In this document: positions 15,593-24,263 of the stretch, one piece after another
How positions within the stretch are numbered: position 1 is the first letter of the stretch
Layout: each line of letters opens with the position of its first letter
Assembly: GCF_028285715.1 (NCBI RefSeq)
Contig: NZ_JANQOO010000035.1
Coordinates: 124,001-188,000 of the forward strand
Direction: 5' to 3'
DNA: 64,000 nucleotides
DNA from: Ulvibacterium sp.
Lineage (GTDB): Bacteria > Bacteroidota > Bacteroidia > Flavobacteriales > Flavobacteriaceae
Notes under the pieces: generated by a model
The model's database searches: none
What the model was told of the DNA's origin: nothing
What the model saw: the letters and a program-made list of their open reading frames with translations, nothing else
Program-made: the position numbers and the translations under genes

Positions 15593-15701
15593 TGCCAAGG
15601 ATCAGGACGGGAATTTTGGAAAGTAAAAAATAAATAATTCCATGAAGTTAAGGAATCGGGCCGTGAGAGGATGTCAGTATTTATGTGTAGAAACTTTGAC
15701 T

Positions 15702-17138
15702 TTATAACAAGGGACTAAAAATTTTGGCGGCACCTTCCTTGAGCCGCTCGCTCATAGGCCTTTTTTTAAATGTTTGGTAATCAATCCGGTTACTTATTTC
15801 ACAATCCCTAATGAAATCCTTTTTTAGCTCACGTGCCATGGCCTCCCCATACGTCAAAACATTGATTTCATAATTTTGCTCAAAACTTCGAACATCCAAA
15901 TTTGCAGTTCCTATGGAGGTCAACCCATCATCGGAAATAATGACCTTGCTATGCAGGAACCCTTCAGGATATAGATAGATTTTTATTCCTGCCCTAAGCA
16001 TATCCTCAAAATAGGAGCGTACGCTCCACTTTACCAAGCGACTATCTGATTTGCTGGATAAAAGCAAACGTACATCTACACCGGACAAGGCACATACCTG
16101 CAATGCCTCCAATAGTGCCTCTCCAGGGACAATATACGGGTTTATGATGTAGACATATTGTTTGGCCGAATTGACTATGGAAAAATAAAACTGTCGTACC
16201 GAGGCAAAATCCGAATCGGGCCCACTTGCAACAACTTGTGCAAATGATTGGCCAACCGGACCTTCTTCCAGAAAATGTTCAGGAGAGAGGACATCATCCT
16301 TACCACTGGCGAAAACCCAGTCCATGGCAAAAACCGCTTGTAGACTTCTGACCAAAGGGCCTTTGATCATCAAATGGGTATCCAGCCACATGCCGAGATC
16401 GGGGTCACCTTTTATATATTTATCTGAAATATTAATTCCGCCCGTAAAACCGATCCTACCGTCTATTACTACAATTTTTCTGTGATTTCTATAATTGAGG
16501 GAAGACAGAAATTTCCCGAACCGCATGGGTAAAAAGCTGGCCACCTCTATTCCCGAACTTTCCAATGATTGTATAAAAGTCCGACTCAGTTCCCAGCTTC
16601 CCAGGCCATCGTATAGGAAACGTACTTTAACCTCTTCCTTTACCTTGCGCGTGAGAAGTTTTAGAAAATGGTTCGCTAATTCCCCTTCTTCAAAAATATA
16701 GTATTGGATGTGGATGTATTTTTTTGCGCTTTCCAAGGCTTCAAATATGGCCTCATAGGTAGAAGGTCCGTTTTTGAGCGGAAAGAGTGAATTGCCCGCA
16801 CTAGGGAGGAACATGGAGCTTTTGGTTAAAAGTTTTACCAATTTAATATGTTCCCGAGCTTGCACTGGTAGGGTTCTTGTTTTGTCCAGTTTTTGATAAT
16901 AATCCTCTACCTTATTGAGGTATTCGGATATTCCTGGGGTCTTTTTTAGTTCAAAAAATTTGTTCTTTCTTTTATTTCTTCCCAGGACAAAGTAGAAGAG
17001 TATGCCTCCCACGGGAATGGTAAAAATGGCCAACAACCAGGCCAAGGTTTTTGTAGGTCTGGCACCATTTACCAATAATCCCATAACAAGACCAATGGCC
17101 AAAAGAAAATACAATACCAGCAGTAGGATCAAAAACAT
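15702..17138 (-). CDS. cls: Cardiolipin synthase, PLD-superfamily
   Basis: 478 aa. Two N-terminal membrane helices (about 2-22 and 30-52) are followed by two phospholipase-D domains. The HxKxxxxD motifs are NHRKIVVIDGRIGFTGG (about 220-236) and LHSKVIISDDGLTSIGTAN (about 398-416). Such enzymes make cardiolipin from two phosphatidylglycerol molecules at the inner membrane. It is controlled by regulon promoter P12, so cardiolipin remodelling appears to belong to the stress response. It is the last island gene before trxB. Confidence 0.9.
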   Translation of the reverse strand: MFLILLLVLYFLLAIGLVMGLLVNGARPTKTLAWLLAIFTIPVGGILFYFVLGRNKRKNKFFELKKTPGISEYLNKVEDYYQKLDKTRTLPVQAREHIKLVKLLTKSSMFLPSAGNSLFPLKNGPSTYEAIFEALESAKKYIHIQYYIFEEGELANHFLKLLTRKVKEEVKVRFLYDGLGSWELSRTFIQSLESSGIEVASFLPMRFGKFLSSLNYRNHRKIVVIDGRIGFTGGINISDKYIKGDPDLGMWLDTHLMIKGPLVRSLQAVFAMDWVFASGKDDVLSPEHFLEEGPVGQSFAQVVASGPDSDFASVRQFYFSIVNSAKQYVYIINPYIVPGEALLEALQVCALSGVDVRLLLSSKSDSRLVKWSVRSYFEDMLRAGIKIYLYPEGFLHSKVIISDDGLTSIGTANLDVRSFEQNYEINVLTYGEAMARELKKDFIRDCEISNRIDYQTFKKRPMSERLKEGAAKIFSPLL

Positions 17139-17159
17139 AAAACCTCTAATTGGATGGTA

Positions 17160-17203
17160 TTAAGGTAGGTAATGCGATGCATTAATGTATATGATTTTGG
17201 TCA
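17160..17203 (-). promoter_or_regulatory. Regulon promoter P12 (operator 17192-17203, -7 at 17160-17167)
   Basis: Operator TGATTTTGGTCA. The minus-strand -7-like TACCTTAA starts 36 nt from the operator edge, one more than the other promoters, and lies 21 nt before the cls start. Confidence 0.6.
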
Positions 17204-17262
17204 TTATGGGGATGCCGAATGGCAAGACATCGGTCAGAATAACTTTTCATAAATTAAGTGTA

Positions 17263-17289
17263 AGGTTTTTTACAAAAAACCTACTTTTG
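17263..17289 (+). promoter_or_regulatory. trxB promoter with inverted repeat
   Basis: A perfect -7 element TACTTTTG lies at 17282-17289. A 9-bp inverted repeat (AGGTTTTTT at 17263-17271, complement at 17274-17282) abuts it and covers where RNA polymerase would sit, so it may be an operator. The TSS would be near 17295, giving a 5' leader of roughly 30 nt. Confidence 0.5.
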
Positions 17290-17323
17290 TGCTAGGGTAA
17301 ATTTAAGATAAGGATTTTTGAAT

Positions 17324-18289
17324 ATGTCGGAGAAAACAGAAAGATTAAAAACGGTAATAATAGGCTCGGGACCTGCGGGCTATACGGCGGCCATCTATGC
17401 CGCGAGGGCAGATTTAAAACCGGTCATGTATACGGGTATGGAGCCTGGAGGGCAATTGACCACAACTACGGAAGTGGACAATTTTCCGGGTTATCCCGAG
17501 GGTATAGACGGGCCTACTATGATGGTTCAATTACAACAACAGGCCGAGCGTTTCGGTACAGATGTACGTATAGGAATGGTGACGGCGGTTGAATTAAATG
17601 ATGAAATTGGGGGTATCCACAAATTGACCATAGATGATGACAAAGTAATTGAAGCGGAGACTGTTATCATTTCCACAGGGGCTTCGGCCAAATACCTTAA
17701 CCTTCCCAGTGAGCAACGTTTGCGGGGCGGTGGCGTTTCGGCCTGTGCCGTGTGTGATGGATTCTTCTATAAGGGGCAGAATGTGGCCATTGTTGGAGGA
17801 GGTGACACCGCAGCGGAAGAGGCCTCCTATTTGGCCAACATCTGTAACAAGGTTACCATGTTGATACGTAAGGACCATATGCGAGCCTCCAAGGCCATGC
17901 AACATAGGGTGAATAATTTGAAGAATATTGATGTCCGCTATAACACGGAAATCGATGAGGTTTTGGGAGACCAGGTGGTAGAAGGTTTACGGATGGTGAA
18001 TAACCAGACCGGGAAAAAGGAGGAAATTGCCATTACAGGTCTATTTATTGCTATTGGGCATACGCCAAATACGGGTATTTTTAAAGGGCAATTGGATATG
18101 GATGAAACCGGTTATATCCTTACCAAGGGGAAGTCTACCAAGACCAATAAACCTGGGGTTTTTGCAAGTGGCGATGCACAAGACAAAGAATATAGGCAGG
18201 CGGTAACCGCTGCGGGCACAGGTTGTATGGCAGCTTTGGATGCCGAGCGTTACCTGGCTACGGTCGAAACTCCGGAAGAAGTTATATAA
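17324..18289 (+). CDS. trxB: Thioredoxin reductase
   Basis: 321 aa from the ATG at 17324 (the frame extends two codons to a TTG). FAD site GSGPAGYTAAIYAARA near 14-29; redox-active pair in CAVCDGFFY (about 141-149); NADPH site VGGGDTAAEEASYLA near 159-173; C-terminal FAD motif GVFASGDAQD. It reduces thioredoxin with NADPH and flavin. Length and layout are normal for the low-molecular-weight type. It is a single gene with its own promoter, ending at a strong two-way terminator. Confidence 0.96.
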   Translation: MSEKTERLKTVIIGSGPAGYTAAIYAARADLKPVMYTGMEPGGQLTTTTEVDNFPGYPEGIDGPTMMVQLQQQAERFGTDVRIGMVTAVELNDEIGGIHKLTIDDDKVIEAETVIISTGASAKYLNLPSEQRLRGGGVSACAVCDGFFYKGQNVAIVGGGDTAAEEASYLANICNKVTMLIRKDHMRASKAMQHRVNNLKNIDVRYNTEIDEVLGDQVVEGLRMVNNQTGKKEEIAITGLFIAIGHTPNTGIFKGQLDMDETGYILTKGKSTKTNKPGVFASGDAQDKEYRQAVTAAGTGCMAALDAERYLATVETPEEVI

Positions 18290-18312
18290 GGGTACGTGAT
18301 TTATACGCATAA

Positions 18313-18351
18313 TGTAAAAGGGCCACTGTTTTCATCAGTGGCCCTTTTACA
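18313..18351. terminator. Strong two-way terminator
   Basis: A perfect 16-bp stem (TGTAAAAGGGCCACTG at 18313-18328, complement at 18336-18351) with a 7-nt loop and flanking A/T runs, lying between convergent genes. Confidence 0.9.
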
Positions 18352-18368
18352 TTTTTGAACTTGTATTC

Positions 18369-18815
18369 TTAATCAATACGTTGATAATTCTCAGAAAAAG
18401 TCCGATTTCCGTCCTCATCATAGGATATTTGGCTGTAGGAGTTGGGATGTAATTGTAGTTCGAACTTGAACACCTCTATAGTGTCCACAACGCCCATCAT
18501 TACTTTGGAGCCATATTCCAGTCGTTCCTGCAAAGTGTCTATGGTATTGCTATACGTCCCAAAACCAAACCACTCATTAGGGTCGTCCGGCGAATAGCGG
18601 GTCCACATTACCTTTCCTTTACTATAAATCTTAACCTGTCTATATCCATTGACGTTAGGAATGGTGTCGGATACATTTATTCCATCGTAATTAAAACGGT
18701 TGATGAGTTCCCAAGTTCCTTCCAAAGAGGGTTCCGATTGTTGTTCGGATGTTGTCATGTGGGTAGCGGAAACCAAGAACAACATCAAAAAAATTAAGGC
18801 GAGTAACTTTTTCAT
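18369..18815 (-). CDS. Secreted lipocalin-like protein
   Basis: 148 aa. A signal peptide (MKKLLALIFLMLFLVSATHM) precedes a small beta domain beginning LEGTWELINRF, the start typical of lipocalin-like domains in Bacteroidota. Alternating strands follow (QVKIYSKGKVMWTRY, GFGTYSNTIDTL). No lipobox Cys. Ligand and function cannot be assigned. It is a single gene, convergent with trxB. Confidence 0.65.
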   Translation of the reverse strand: MKKLLALIFLMLFLVSATHMTTSEQQSEPSLEGTWELINRFNYDGINVSDTIPNVNGYRQVKIYSKGKVMWTRYSPDDPNEWFGFGTYSNTIDTLQERLEYGSKVMMGVVDTIEVFKFELQLHPNSYSQISYDEDGNRTFSENYQRID

Positions 18816-18934
18816 GGTCGTGTTCTTTATATTAGTGATTATTCAGTGTATCAAAAGTTACGAATTTTTTTGTTAAATCCATAATTATTGCACCTTAATA
18901 ATGAGAAATCGTCAACAGCTCCAAGGATAGAAAA

Positions 18935-19990
18935 TCAATAGGATTTATAGGCGTTGATCAGTGCCGTTAAATCCAAAATATCTTGTTTGGTGTGATGGGC
19001 ACTTAGAACAATTCTACTCTTAAGTCCGGCATGTTCGTTTGGATAATTGAAGTCGGTTAAAATAACACCGTGCTCAAAAAGATGGTTGGTAAGCTGTACA
19101 TTGGAATAGCTAAAGGCTGGATGTCCTTGCATAAAATTGAAGCGCTTCCTCTCCTTTACATTCTCCAAAAAATGAGCTATATTTTTTGCCATAACCCTCC
19201 TTTTTTCCAAATAGAGCTCCTTGCTTTCGAGTAAGGTGGCCAGATAGGCTGGAGCGGCCGGACTGGCGCCACCAAAAAAAGGGGTTTTCCGTAATTGTTC
19301 CATCCTATCATTGGTGCCGAATATAGCCCCTGCCTGTATACCGAAACCCTTTCCCAAAGAGGTGCATACAATCAGTTCTTTAGGCTTTAGGGATTTTAGT
19401 ATTCCAAAGACCCCACTTCCGTTAGACCCTATAACACCTATCCCGTGGGAATCGTCCGCTATTAAAATTACATTTTCCAAAGGAAGCTGTTTTAACCCTT
19501 CAAAATCGGGATAGTGCGCCCCGGAAAAATCGATGGAATCCAGTAAAACGACCGGAGTACTTTTGCTGTTTCCATCCAAATGCTCGCGAACGGCAATATT
19601 GAGCGAGGCAAAAGTCACCGCTTGCTTAATATTGGTGGCCAAGTGCAGGGCAGAGTGGGTGTTGGGTGCATAGAATAGCTTGTACTTTGTGGTATTGAAA
19701 TATTGGGCAACGAATTGCCCGGCCAGATAGCCCGATGATAAAGTAACACAGGTGTTGCTGCCCACAAGATGGGCCAGATATGCTTCCACTTTTTTATAAA
19801 TGGAAAAACGAACATTGGAATTGCGGGACGCACCGTAGTTGGTGCCGTATTTTTGTACGTTTTTAATTAAGGTATCTTGAAATTCCGTATCCGTTTGCAA
19901 ACCCAAATAGGACGTTCCCCCAAAGTAGAGATAAGCCTTACCTTTTATAGCTATCTTTCGTCCAGGGAAGTTGTCGATATAATGTGCCAT
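18935..19990 (-). CDS. BioF-like PLP-dependent acyl-CoA/amino-acid ligase or aminotransferase
   Basis: 351 aa, fold type I PLP enzyme of the alpha-oxoamine synthase group (8-amino-7-oxononanoate synthase, KBL). Motifs: GASRNSNVR, ADDSHGIGVIG (cofactor-binding Asp and His, about 180-190), and the Lys site VCTSLGKGFGIQAGAIFG near 210-227. It is somewhat shorter than classic BioF (about 380-390 aa), lacking part of the N-terminus. Its start overlaps the stop of the dipeptide epimerase by one base, so the two are coupled; that pairing suggests cell-wall peptide amino-acid salvage rather than biotin synthesis. Substrate unknown. Confidence 0.7.
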   Translation of the reverse strand: MAHYIDNFPGRKIAIKGKAYLYFGGTSYLGLQTDTEFQDTLIKNVQKYGTNYGASRNSNVRFSIYKKVEAYLAHLVGSNTCVTLSSGYLAGQFVAQYFNTTKYKLFYAPNTHSALHLATNIKQAVTFASLNIAVREHLDGNSKSTPVVLLDSIDFSGAHYPDFEGLKQLPLENVILIADDSHGIGVIGSNGSGVFGILKSLKPKELIVCTSLGKGFGIQAGAIFGTNDRMEQLRKTPFFGGASPAAPAYLATLLESKELYLEKRRVMAKNIAHFLENVKERKRFNFMQGHPAFSYSNVQLTNHLFEHGVILTDFNYPNEHAGLKSRIVLSAHHTKQDILDLTALINAYKSY

Positions 19991-21000
19991 TACCTAAGGG
20001 TTATTCCGCTTCCGGGCAAATCCGGAAAAACTAGGTTTCCTCCTTCTTCAATTTTTACTCCATCGGCAATATCTTCTTTTAGAAGTAGTGGTCCGTCCAT
20101 ATCCACATAATCCAATTGGGGCAAAAGTTGGGCAATTGCGGAAATACCCACAGTGGACTCCGTCATGCAACCTACCATGGTTTTCAGTCCCATTTCCCGG
20201 GCCTTTTTCAACATCCGTAGAGCAGGGGTTAGGCCTCCACATTTGGTCAATTTAATATTGATGCCATTGAAGTGAAGGGCACATTTATCGACATCGGTCT
20301 CAACAATGCAGCTCTCATCCGCTATTACGGGAAGGACACTTTGGTGCATTACCCGCTCCATACCTTCCCAATCGTCGGCCCTAAGGGGCTGTTCCAAAAA
20401 CTCTACGCCCAAATCCTGAAGCTTGGGCGCATTGTAAATGGTCTCTTCCGCTGTCCAGGCACAATTGGCGTCAATTCTAAAAATGGAATCCGTGTGTTTG
20501 CGCAGTTCCTTTACAATGTTCACATCATTGTCCGTTCCCAACTTTATTTTATAAAGGGGCCAGGGCCGTTCCTTCATTTTAGTTACCATGGTATCAATTT
20601 CGGCAATACCAATGGTATAATTGGTAATGGGGTAGTGGTCTGGTGTCGTTCCCCAAATTTCATAGAGTGGCTTTCCAAGAAGCTTTCCATGAAGATCGTG
20701 AGCGGCAAGATCCAGGGCACAGATGGCAAAATTGCTCAATCCTTTTTGGGTCAGGAATTGATGAAATTCCAAGGGAACAGAAAAATCAAAGGATTCAATT
20801 TCGTTCCGTATTCCTTCTATTTCCGCTACCATACTCTCTACGGTAATCCCGTAGTACGGATTGGAGGTGGCCTCGCCGTAACCTACTTTTCCACCTTGGG
20901 TCAAGGAAACGACCAAAGTATCTTGAAAATCATGGGATTCCCTAGAAATACTGAAGGTATGCCTCAATTGCAGAACGAATTTTTTAAGTTCTAATCGCAT
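19990..21000 (-). CDS. L-Ala-D/L-Glu (dipeptide) epimerase, enolase superfamily
   Basis: 336 aa. Capping domain (1-110) then a barrel. Catalytic residues of the muconate-lactonizing subgroup are visible: the K-x-K motif YKIKLGTD near 149, metal ligands in FRIDANCAWT, EFLEQPL and IADESC, and the second base in INIKLTKCGG. It epimerises murein-derived dipeptides such as L-Ala-D-Glu so that they can be recycled. It is coupled to the BioF-like gene downstream. A terminator at 21051-21074 separates it from the DUF2807 gene. Confidence 0.85.
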   Translation of the reverse strand: MRLELKKFVLQLRHTFSISRESHDFQDTLVVSLTQGGKVGYGEATSNPYYGITVESMVAEIEGIRNEIESFDFSVPLEFHQFLTQKGLSNFAICALDLAAHDLHGKLLGKPLYEIWGTTPDHYPITNYTIGIAEIDTMVTKMKERPWPLYKIKLGTDNDVNIVKELRKHTDSIFRIDANCAWTAEETIYNAPKLQDLGVEFLEQPLRADDWEGMERVMHQSVLPVIADESCIVETDVDKCALHFNGINIKLTKCGGLTPALRMLKKAREMGLKTMVGCMTESTVGISAIAQLLPQLDYVDMDGPLLLKEDIADGVKIEEGGNLVFPDLPGSGITLR

Positions 21001-21050
21001 GCAAAAGTTTTGTTGCTAAGATAAACAAACGGGACCTTCTATAAAATCAA

Positions 21051-21074
21051 AACCCCGATGATATCATCGGGGTT
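21051..21074. terminator. Palindromic terminator
   Basis: A perfect palindrome with arms AACCCCGATGAT and its complement, lying between the DUF2807 gene and the epimerase start. It most likely ends the padR-pspC-DUF2807 transcript. Confidence 0.75.
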
Positions 21075-21098
21075 CGTTTGCGCTAGGTTGTTATAATA

Positions 21099-21833
21099 TC
21101 AGTCCCGTTTGGTTACACTCCCGGATAAATTCTTCTTGCTCTGTACGGAAGCCTGTCCGGAATATGAAATATTGCCGCCGCTACTGGCGTCTGCAGTAAG
21201 GGATTCCGAAACGCTTATACTTAGATTGCCACCGCTACTGGCATCCGCATGACAGGTCTTGGTATCCAATCCCTTGGCATTTATATTACCACCGCTGCTG
21301 ACGTCTATGTAGGCCGACTCCGCTTCTCCCAATAGATTTAGGTTGGCTCCGCTACTTGCATCTATATCCACGTCACCGGCAACAAACTCCACATTTAAAT
21401 TAGATCCACTGCTGGAGTCTATTTCCAATTTGTCCGTTTCCAAAGAATTTTTTGCGTTTAAATGCGCTCCACTAGAGCTCTTTAAAGCGGTAACCTCGGG
21501 TAAGGAAACATAGATTTTTTTTGTGGCCCTACCGATGTTCTCAATGGCATGTACCCGAAGTTTCCCATTTTTAATATCGGTGCCGATAAGGTCTATTATG
21601 TTTTCATCGGCTTCTACCATAATCTCAAAATCATCCGCTTGGGTCACATAAACGTGTAAACCTTCAGATGCGGATACCTCTGTAAAATCCTCCTTAACGG
21701 CTCGGTTTTCTTCTACTACAATGCCATTGCCTTTTTTCCCAGGTCCAAAGTCCCCGAGGTTAATATCAAAAGCACAGGATGATAAAAAGAGTGTGATTAA
21801 AAATGCAATGGTAACTTTTACTAGTGTTGTCAT
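21099..21833 (-). CDS. DUF2807 (auto-transporter-like head) lipoprotein
   Basis: 244 aa from the ATG at 21831-21833; the frame extends 18 codons upstream but the signal peptide starts here (MTTLVKVTIAFLITLFLSSC). Cys near residue 20 predicts lipid anchoring. The mature protein is a beta-solenoid of repeating DASSGGN-type turns (about 130-230), typical of DUF2807. The protein repeats cause the short DNA repeats in this part. It is last in a padR-pspC-DUF2807 operon, a common Bacteroidota arrangement linked to envelope homeostasis; its exact role is unknown. Confidence 0.85.
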   Translation of the reverse strand: MTTLVKVTIAFLITLFLSSCAFDINLGDFGPGKKGNGIVVEENRAVKEDFTEVSASEGLHVYVTQADDFEIMVEADENIIDLIGTDIKNGKLRVHAIENIGRATKKIYVSLPEVTALKSSSGAHLNAKNSLETDKLEIDSSSGSNLNVEFVAGDVDIDASSGANLNLLGEAESAYIDVSSGGNINAKGLDTKTCHADASSGGNLSISVSESLTADASSGGNISYSGQASVQSKKNLSGSVTKRD

Positions 21834-21942
21834 GATTGTTGTTTTAGATTGATGTAAAATTCGTTCTTGAAATGGTTGTTTACGCATTTATTTTGCTGAA
21901 CTGTATTATTGGAGGCCTAAACTGTCGGTATGGCCAACTGTA

Positions 21943-23769
21943 TTAATTTTTAGTTATAGTTTTTTGGGTCGTGGTCCCATCTTCCTCAATTTTCATTTTA
22001 AATGAATTGCCATCATCTCCAATATTGATGTCCAGTTTATCAGTGTCCTTGTCGCTTGCCTTAATCTTTACCCCGTCTTCATCGACCTTTAATTTAAAGG
22101 ATTCACCACCTTCTTCGATGTTGATATTTATACCGTCTTCATTGATAATGATTTTATTCTCATCATCTTCGCTGGTTTCTTCATCCAACTCTTCCGGACA
22201 ATCCAAGCAGATCAATTCCCCGTCCTGTGCCATTTGCCAGGTATACTTGATCATATCACATCCATTTAAATCACGATCATTGTCGGCCCTTAGCGTCCAA
22301 CAACGACCGTTGTCCCTTTCATAGTTAACGACCATACCCGTGGGAAGAAAAAGCTCCGCCCTTACTTCCTGATCCTTAAACTTGTTTTCACGGCCGGTAG
22401 TCAGGTAATTGTCCAAGACTAGGTTGTTACCTTCCATACGATAGCCGTATTGGATTTTTTCGGCGGTCGCCCTCGCCTCGTTAAAGGATGACCCATTGGC
22501 TTCCTTGCGCATTTTTAACCGGATAACCGAGTCCTTGGATTTTTTTACGGTAAGTCGCACATTTTCCGAAAGTAAGACCTCTTCGCCCTGATCATTCTGG
22601 ATAAGGTGCATATTATCAATACGAATGTGCCTTCCTTGATCAATGAGATCGGAGGACAGAATGGCAATATTCAAAGTGTCCGTGGCACTGTCCACATAAA
22701 AAGTATCCTCTACTGTGGTGCTACCGGAGTAGGCATGGGCGGCCGCCTGTCGAATCCCGAAGACGATGAGTATTATTATGGAAATCAACCATAGTCCCAG
22801 TAACGAAAATTTAGCTACGTTGCCAATGGACTTTAGATTGGTGACCAAAATCTTAAGCCCCAAGTAAAGCACAAAGAAAAAGGGAATGCCTACAGCGAAA
22901 AATACAAACAGGGACATTAACCATACAGGTGCACTGCTAGAATTTACAATATTGTAAAAATCTACACCCGGTATGTTTACCACATCGGCGATGCCAACCG
23001 TCAAGAGGCCTATAAACAAACCGATAATGGTGGCTGCACCAACAATGATCAAGATAATTCCAATGAATTTTGCGATAATCTTAAAAAAGAAGAGAACAAT
23101 ATCCCCTAGGGTGTCAAAAAAAGTCTTTCCACTACTCTTTACCTTGTTGCCGACCTTTTCATAATCTACGCTTTTTACCTTCTCGGCAACATCTTCAAAC
23201 CCTTCCTTTACCTTTCGTTCTATGTTACTGATGTTAATGGCCTCGCCCCGCATATCCAATTTTTGGGCGGTACTGGAAGCTTCCGGTATCAAAATCCATA
23301 ACAGGCCATAGATAAGGATAAAGCCTCCTCCGGAACCCAGGGTTAGGAATATCCATAAAAGACGTATCCATAAAGGATCAATACCTAAATAATGTCCCAA
23401 ACCAGAGGATACACCGGCCACATATTTCTGTTCGGTATCCCTATATAGCTTTTTTACACGTCTAGGCTCGGTTTTAGGCCTTGGTTCATCCTCAAAGATA
23501 TCCTCGTCTACCATGTAGTCTTCGGGCTGCCCCATTATGGTGATGACCTCGTCCACTTGTTTTTGTGTAATGACCTGGCGCTCATTTTCCATTTTTTCCT
23601 GGAAAAGTTCGGCTATTCTTGCCTCAATATCGGCTAGGATTTCATCGCTGCCGGGTGTGTTGGCAAAGGAACGTTTTATGGCCTCCAGATAGCGTCGCAT
23701 TTTGTTGTACGCATCTTCATCAATATGAAAGAGTATATTGGCGAGATTTATATTTACTGTCTTGTTCAT
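21943..23769 (-). CDS. PspC-domain membrane protein
   Basis: 608 aa. Cytosolic start (NINLANILFHIDEDAYNKM), a helical region, then a PspC domain (KKLYRDTEQKYVAGVSSGLG... LLWILIPEA, about 108-165), several more membrane helices (about 225-380), and an external beta-rich C-terminus ending in acidic repeats (EDGININIEEGGESFKLKV). PspC-type proteins answer membrane stress in other bacteria. It starts 3 nt after the PadR stop, so the regulator and membrane protein are cotranscribed. Confidence 0.88.
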   Translation of the reverse strand: MNKTVNINLANILFHIDEDAYNKMRRYLEAIKRSFANTPGSDEILADIEARIAELFQEKMENERQVITQKQVDEVITIMGQPEDYMVDEDIFEDEPRPKTEPRRVKKLYRDTEQKYVAGVSSGLGHYLGIDPLWIRLLWIFLTLGSGGGFILIYGLLWILIPEASSTAQKLDMRGEAINISNIERKVKEGFEDVAEKVKSVDYEKVGNKVKSSGKTFFDTLGDIVLFFFKIIAKFIGIILIIVGAATIIGLFIGLLTVGIADVVNIPGVDFYNIVNSSSAPVWLMSLFVFFAVGIPFFFVLYLGLKILVTNLKSIGNVAKFSLLGLWLISIIILIVFGIRQAAAHAYSGSTTVEDTFYVDSATDTLNIAILSSDLIDQGRHIRIDNMHLIQNDQGEEVLLSENVRLTVKKSKDSVIRLKMRKEANGSSFNEARATAEKIQYGYRMEGNNLVLDNYLTTGRENKFKDQEVRAELFLPTGMVVNYERDNGRCWTLRADNDRDLNGCDMIKYTWQMAQDGELICLDCPEELDEETSEDDENKIIINEDGININIEEGGESFKLKVDEDGVKIKASDKDTDKLDINIGDDGNSFKMKIEEDGTTTQKTITKN

Positions 23770-23772
23770 TTT

Positions 23773-24108
23773 TTAATTGTTTTTTTTGTTGGTTACCAGA
23801 TTAGTGGCCTTTCGCAATTCGTCCCATGTAGTATCCAGTTCCTTTAAGAACATTTTCCCGGTTTCTGTTAACGTATAGTATTTTCGCGGTGGCCCGGAAG
23901 TGGATTCTTCCCAACGATAGTTGAGCAGCCCCGCATTCTTTAAACGGGTGAGCAGAGGATAGATGGTGCCTTCCACTACCAACATCTTGGCATCCTTTAA
24001 GGTCCCCAGAATTTCAGAGGCATACTTGTCCTTTCCATCGAGGATGGAAAGTATGCAATACTCCAAAACCCCTTTTCGCATCTGTGCTTTTGTATTCTCT
24101 ACGTTCAT
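23773..24108 (-). CDS. PadR-family transcriptional regulator
   Basis: 111 aa from the ATG at 24106-24108; 20 further in-frame codons upstream are Lys/Ser/Thr-rich and unlikely to be translated. Winged helix signature: KGVLEYCILSIL, YASEILGTLKDAKMLVVEGTIYPLLTRL and the wing GPPRKYYTLTETGK. PadR proteins usually repress their own operon and release it under membrane or phenolic stress. First gene of padR-pspC-DUF2807. Confidence 0.9.
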   Translation of the reverse strand: MNVENTKAQMRKGVLEYCILSILDGKDKYASEILGTLKDAKMLVVEGTIYPLLTRLKNAGLLNYRWEESTSGPPRKYYTLTETGKMFLKELDTTWDELRKATNLVTNKKNN

Positions 24109-24263
24109 AATTTCTTTTTTCTTTTTATGCGACGCTTTCTTTCCTGTATTTGAAGTGGTAGTCTGCATGGATTAACTGTTCGTTTTTTGATCGATGAATA
24201 AACATCCTAAATTGATTTGATTGACGGTTAAACTCCTTTTTTTAGGGTGTGATGAATACCCTT

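Noticed and set aside
18935-19990. Assignment of the BioF-like gene to biotin synthesis
   Set aside because: No other biotin genes nearby; coupling to a dipeptide epimerase points elsewhere and the N-terminus is shorter than classic BioF.
20272-20994. 240-codon frame opposite the dipeptide epimerase
   Set aside because: Shadow of a well-supported enzyme with all catalytic motifs on the other strand.
21130-21480. Short spaced DNA repeats that could suggest a CRISPR-like or satellite array
   Set aside because: They encode the DASSGGN turns of the DUF2807 solenoid in frame; a protein repeat, not a DNA array.
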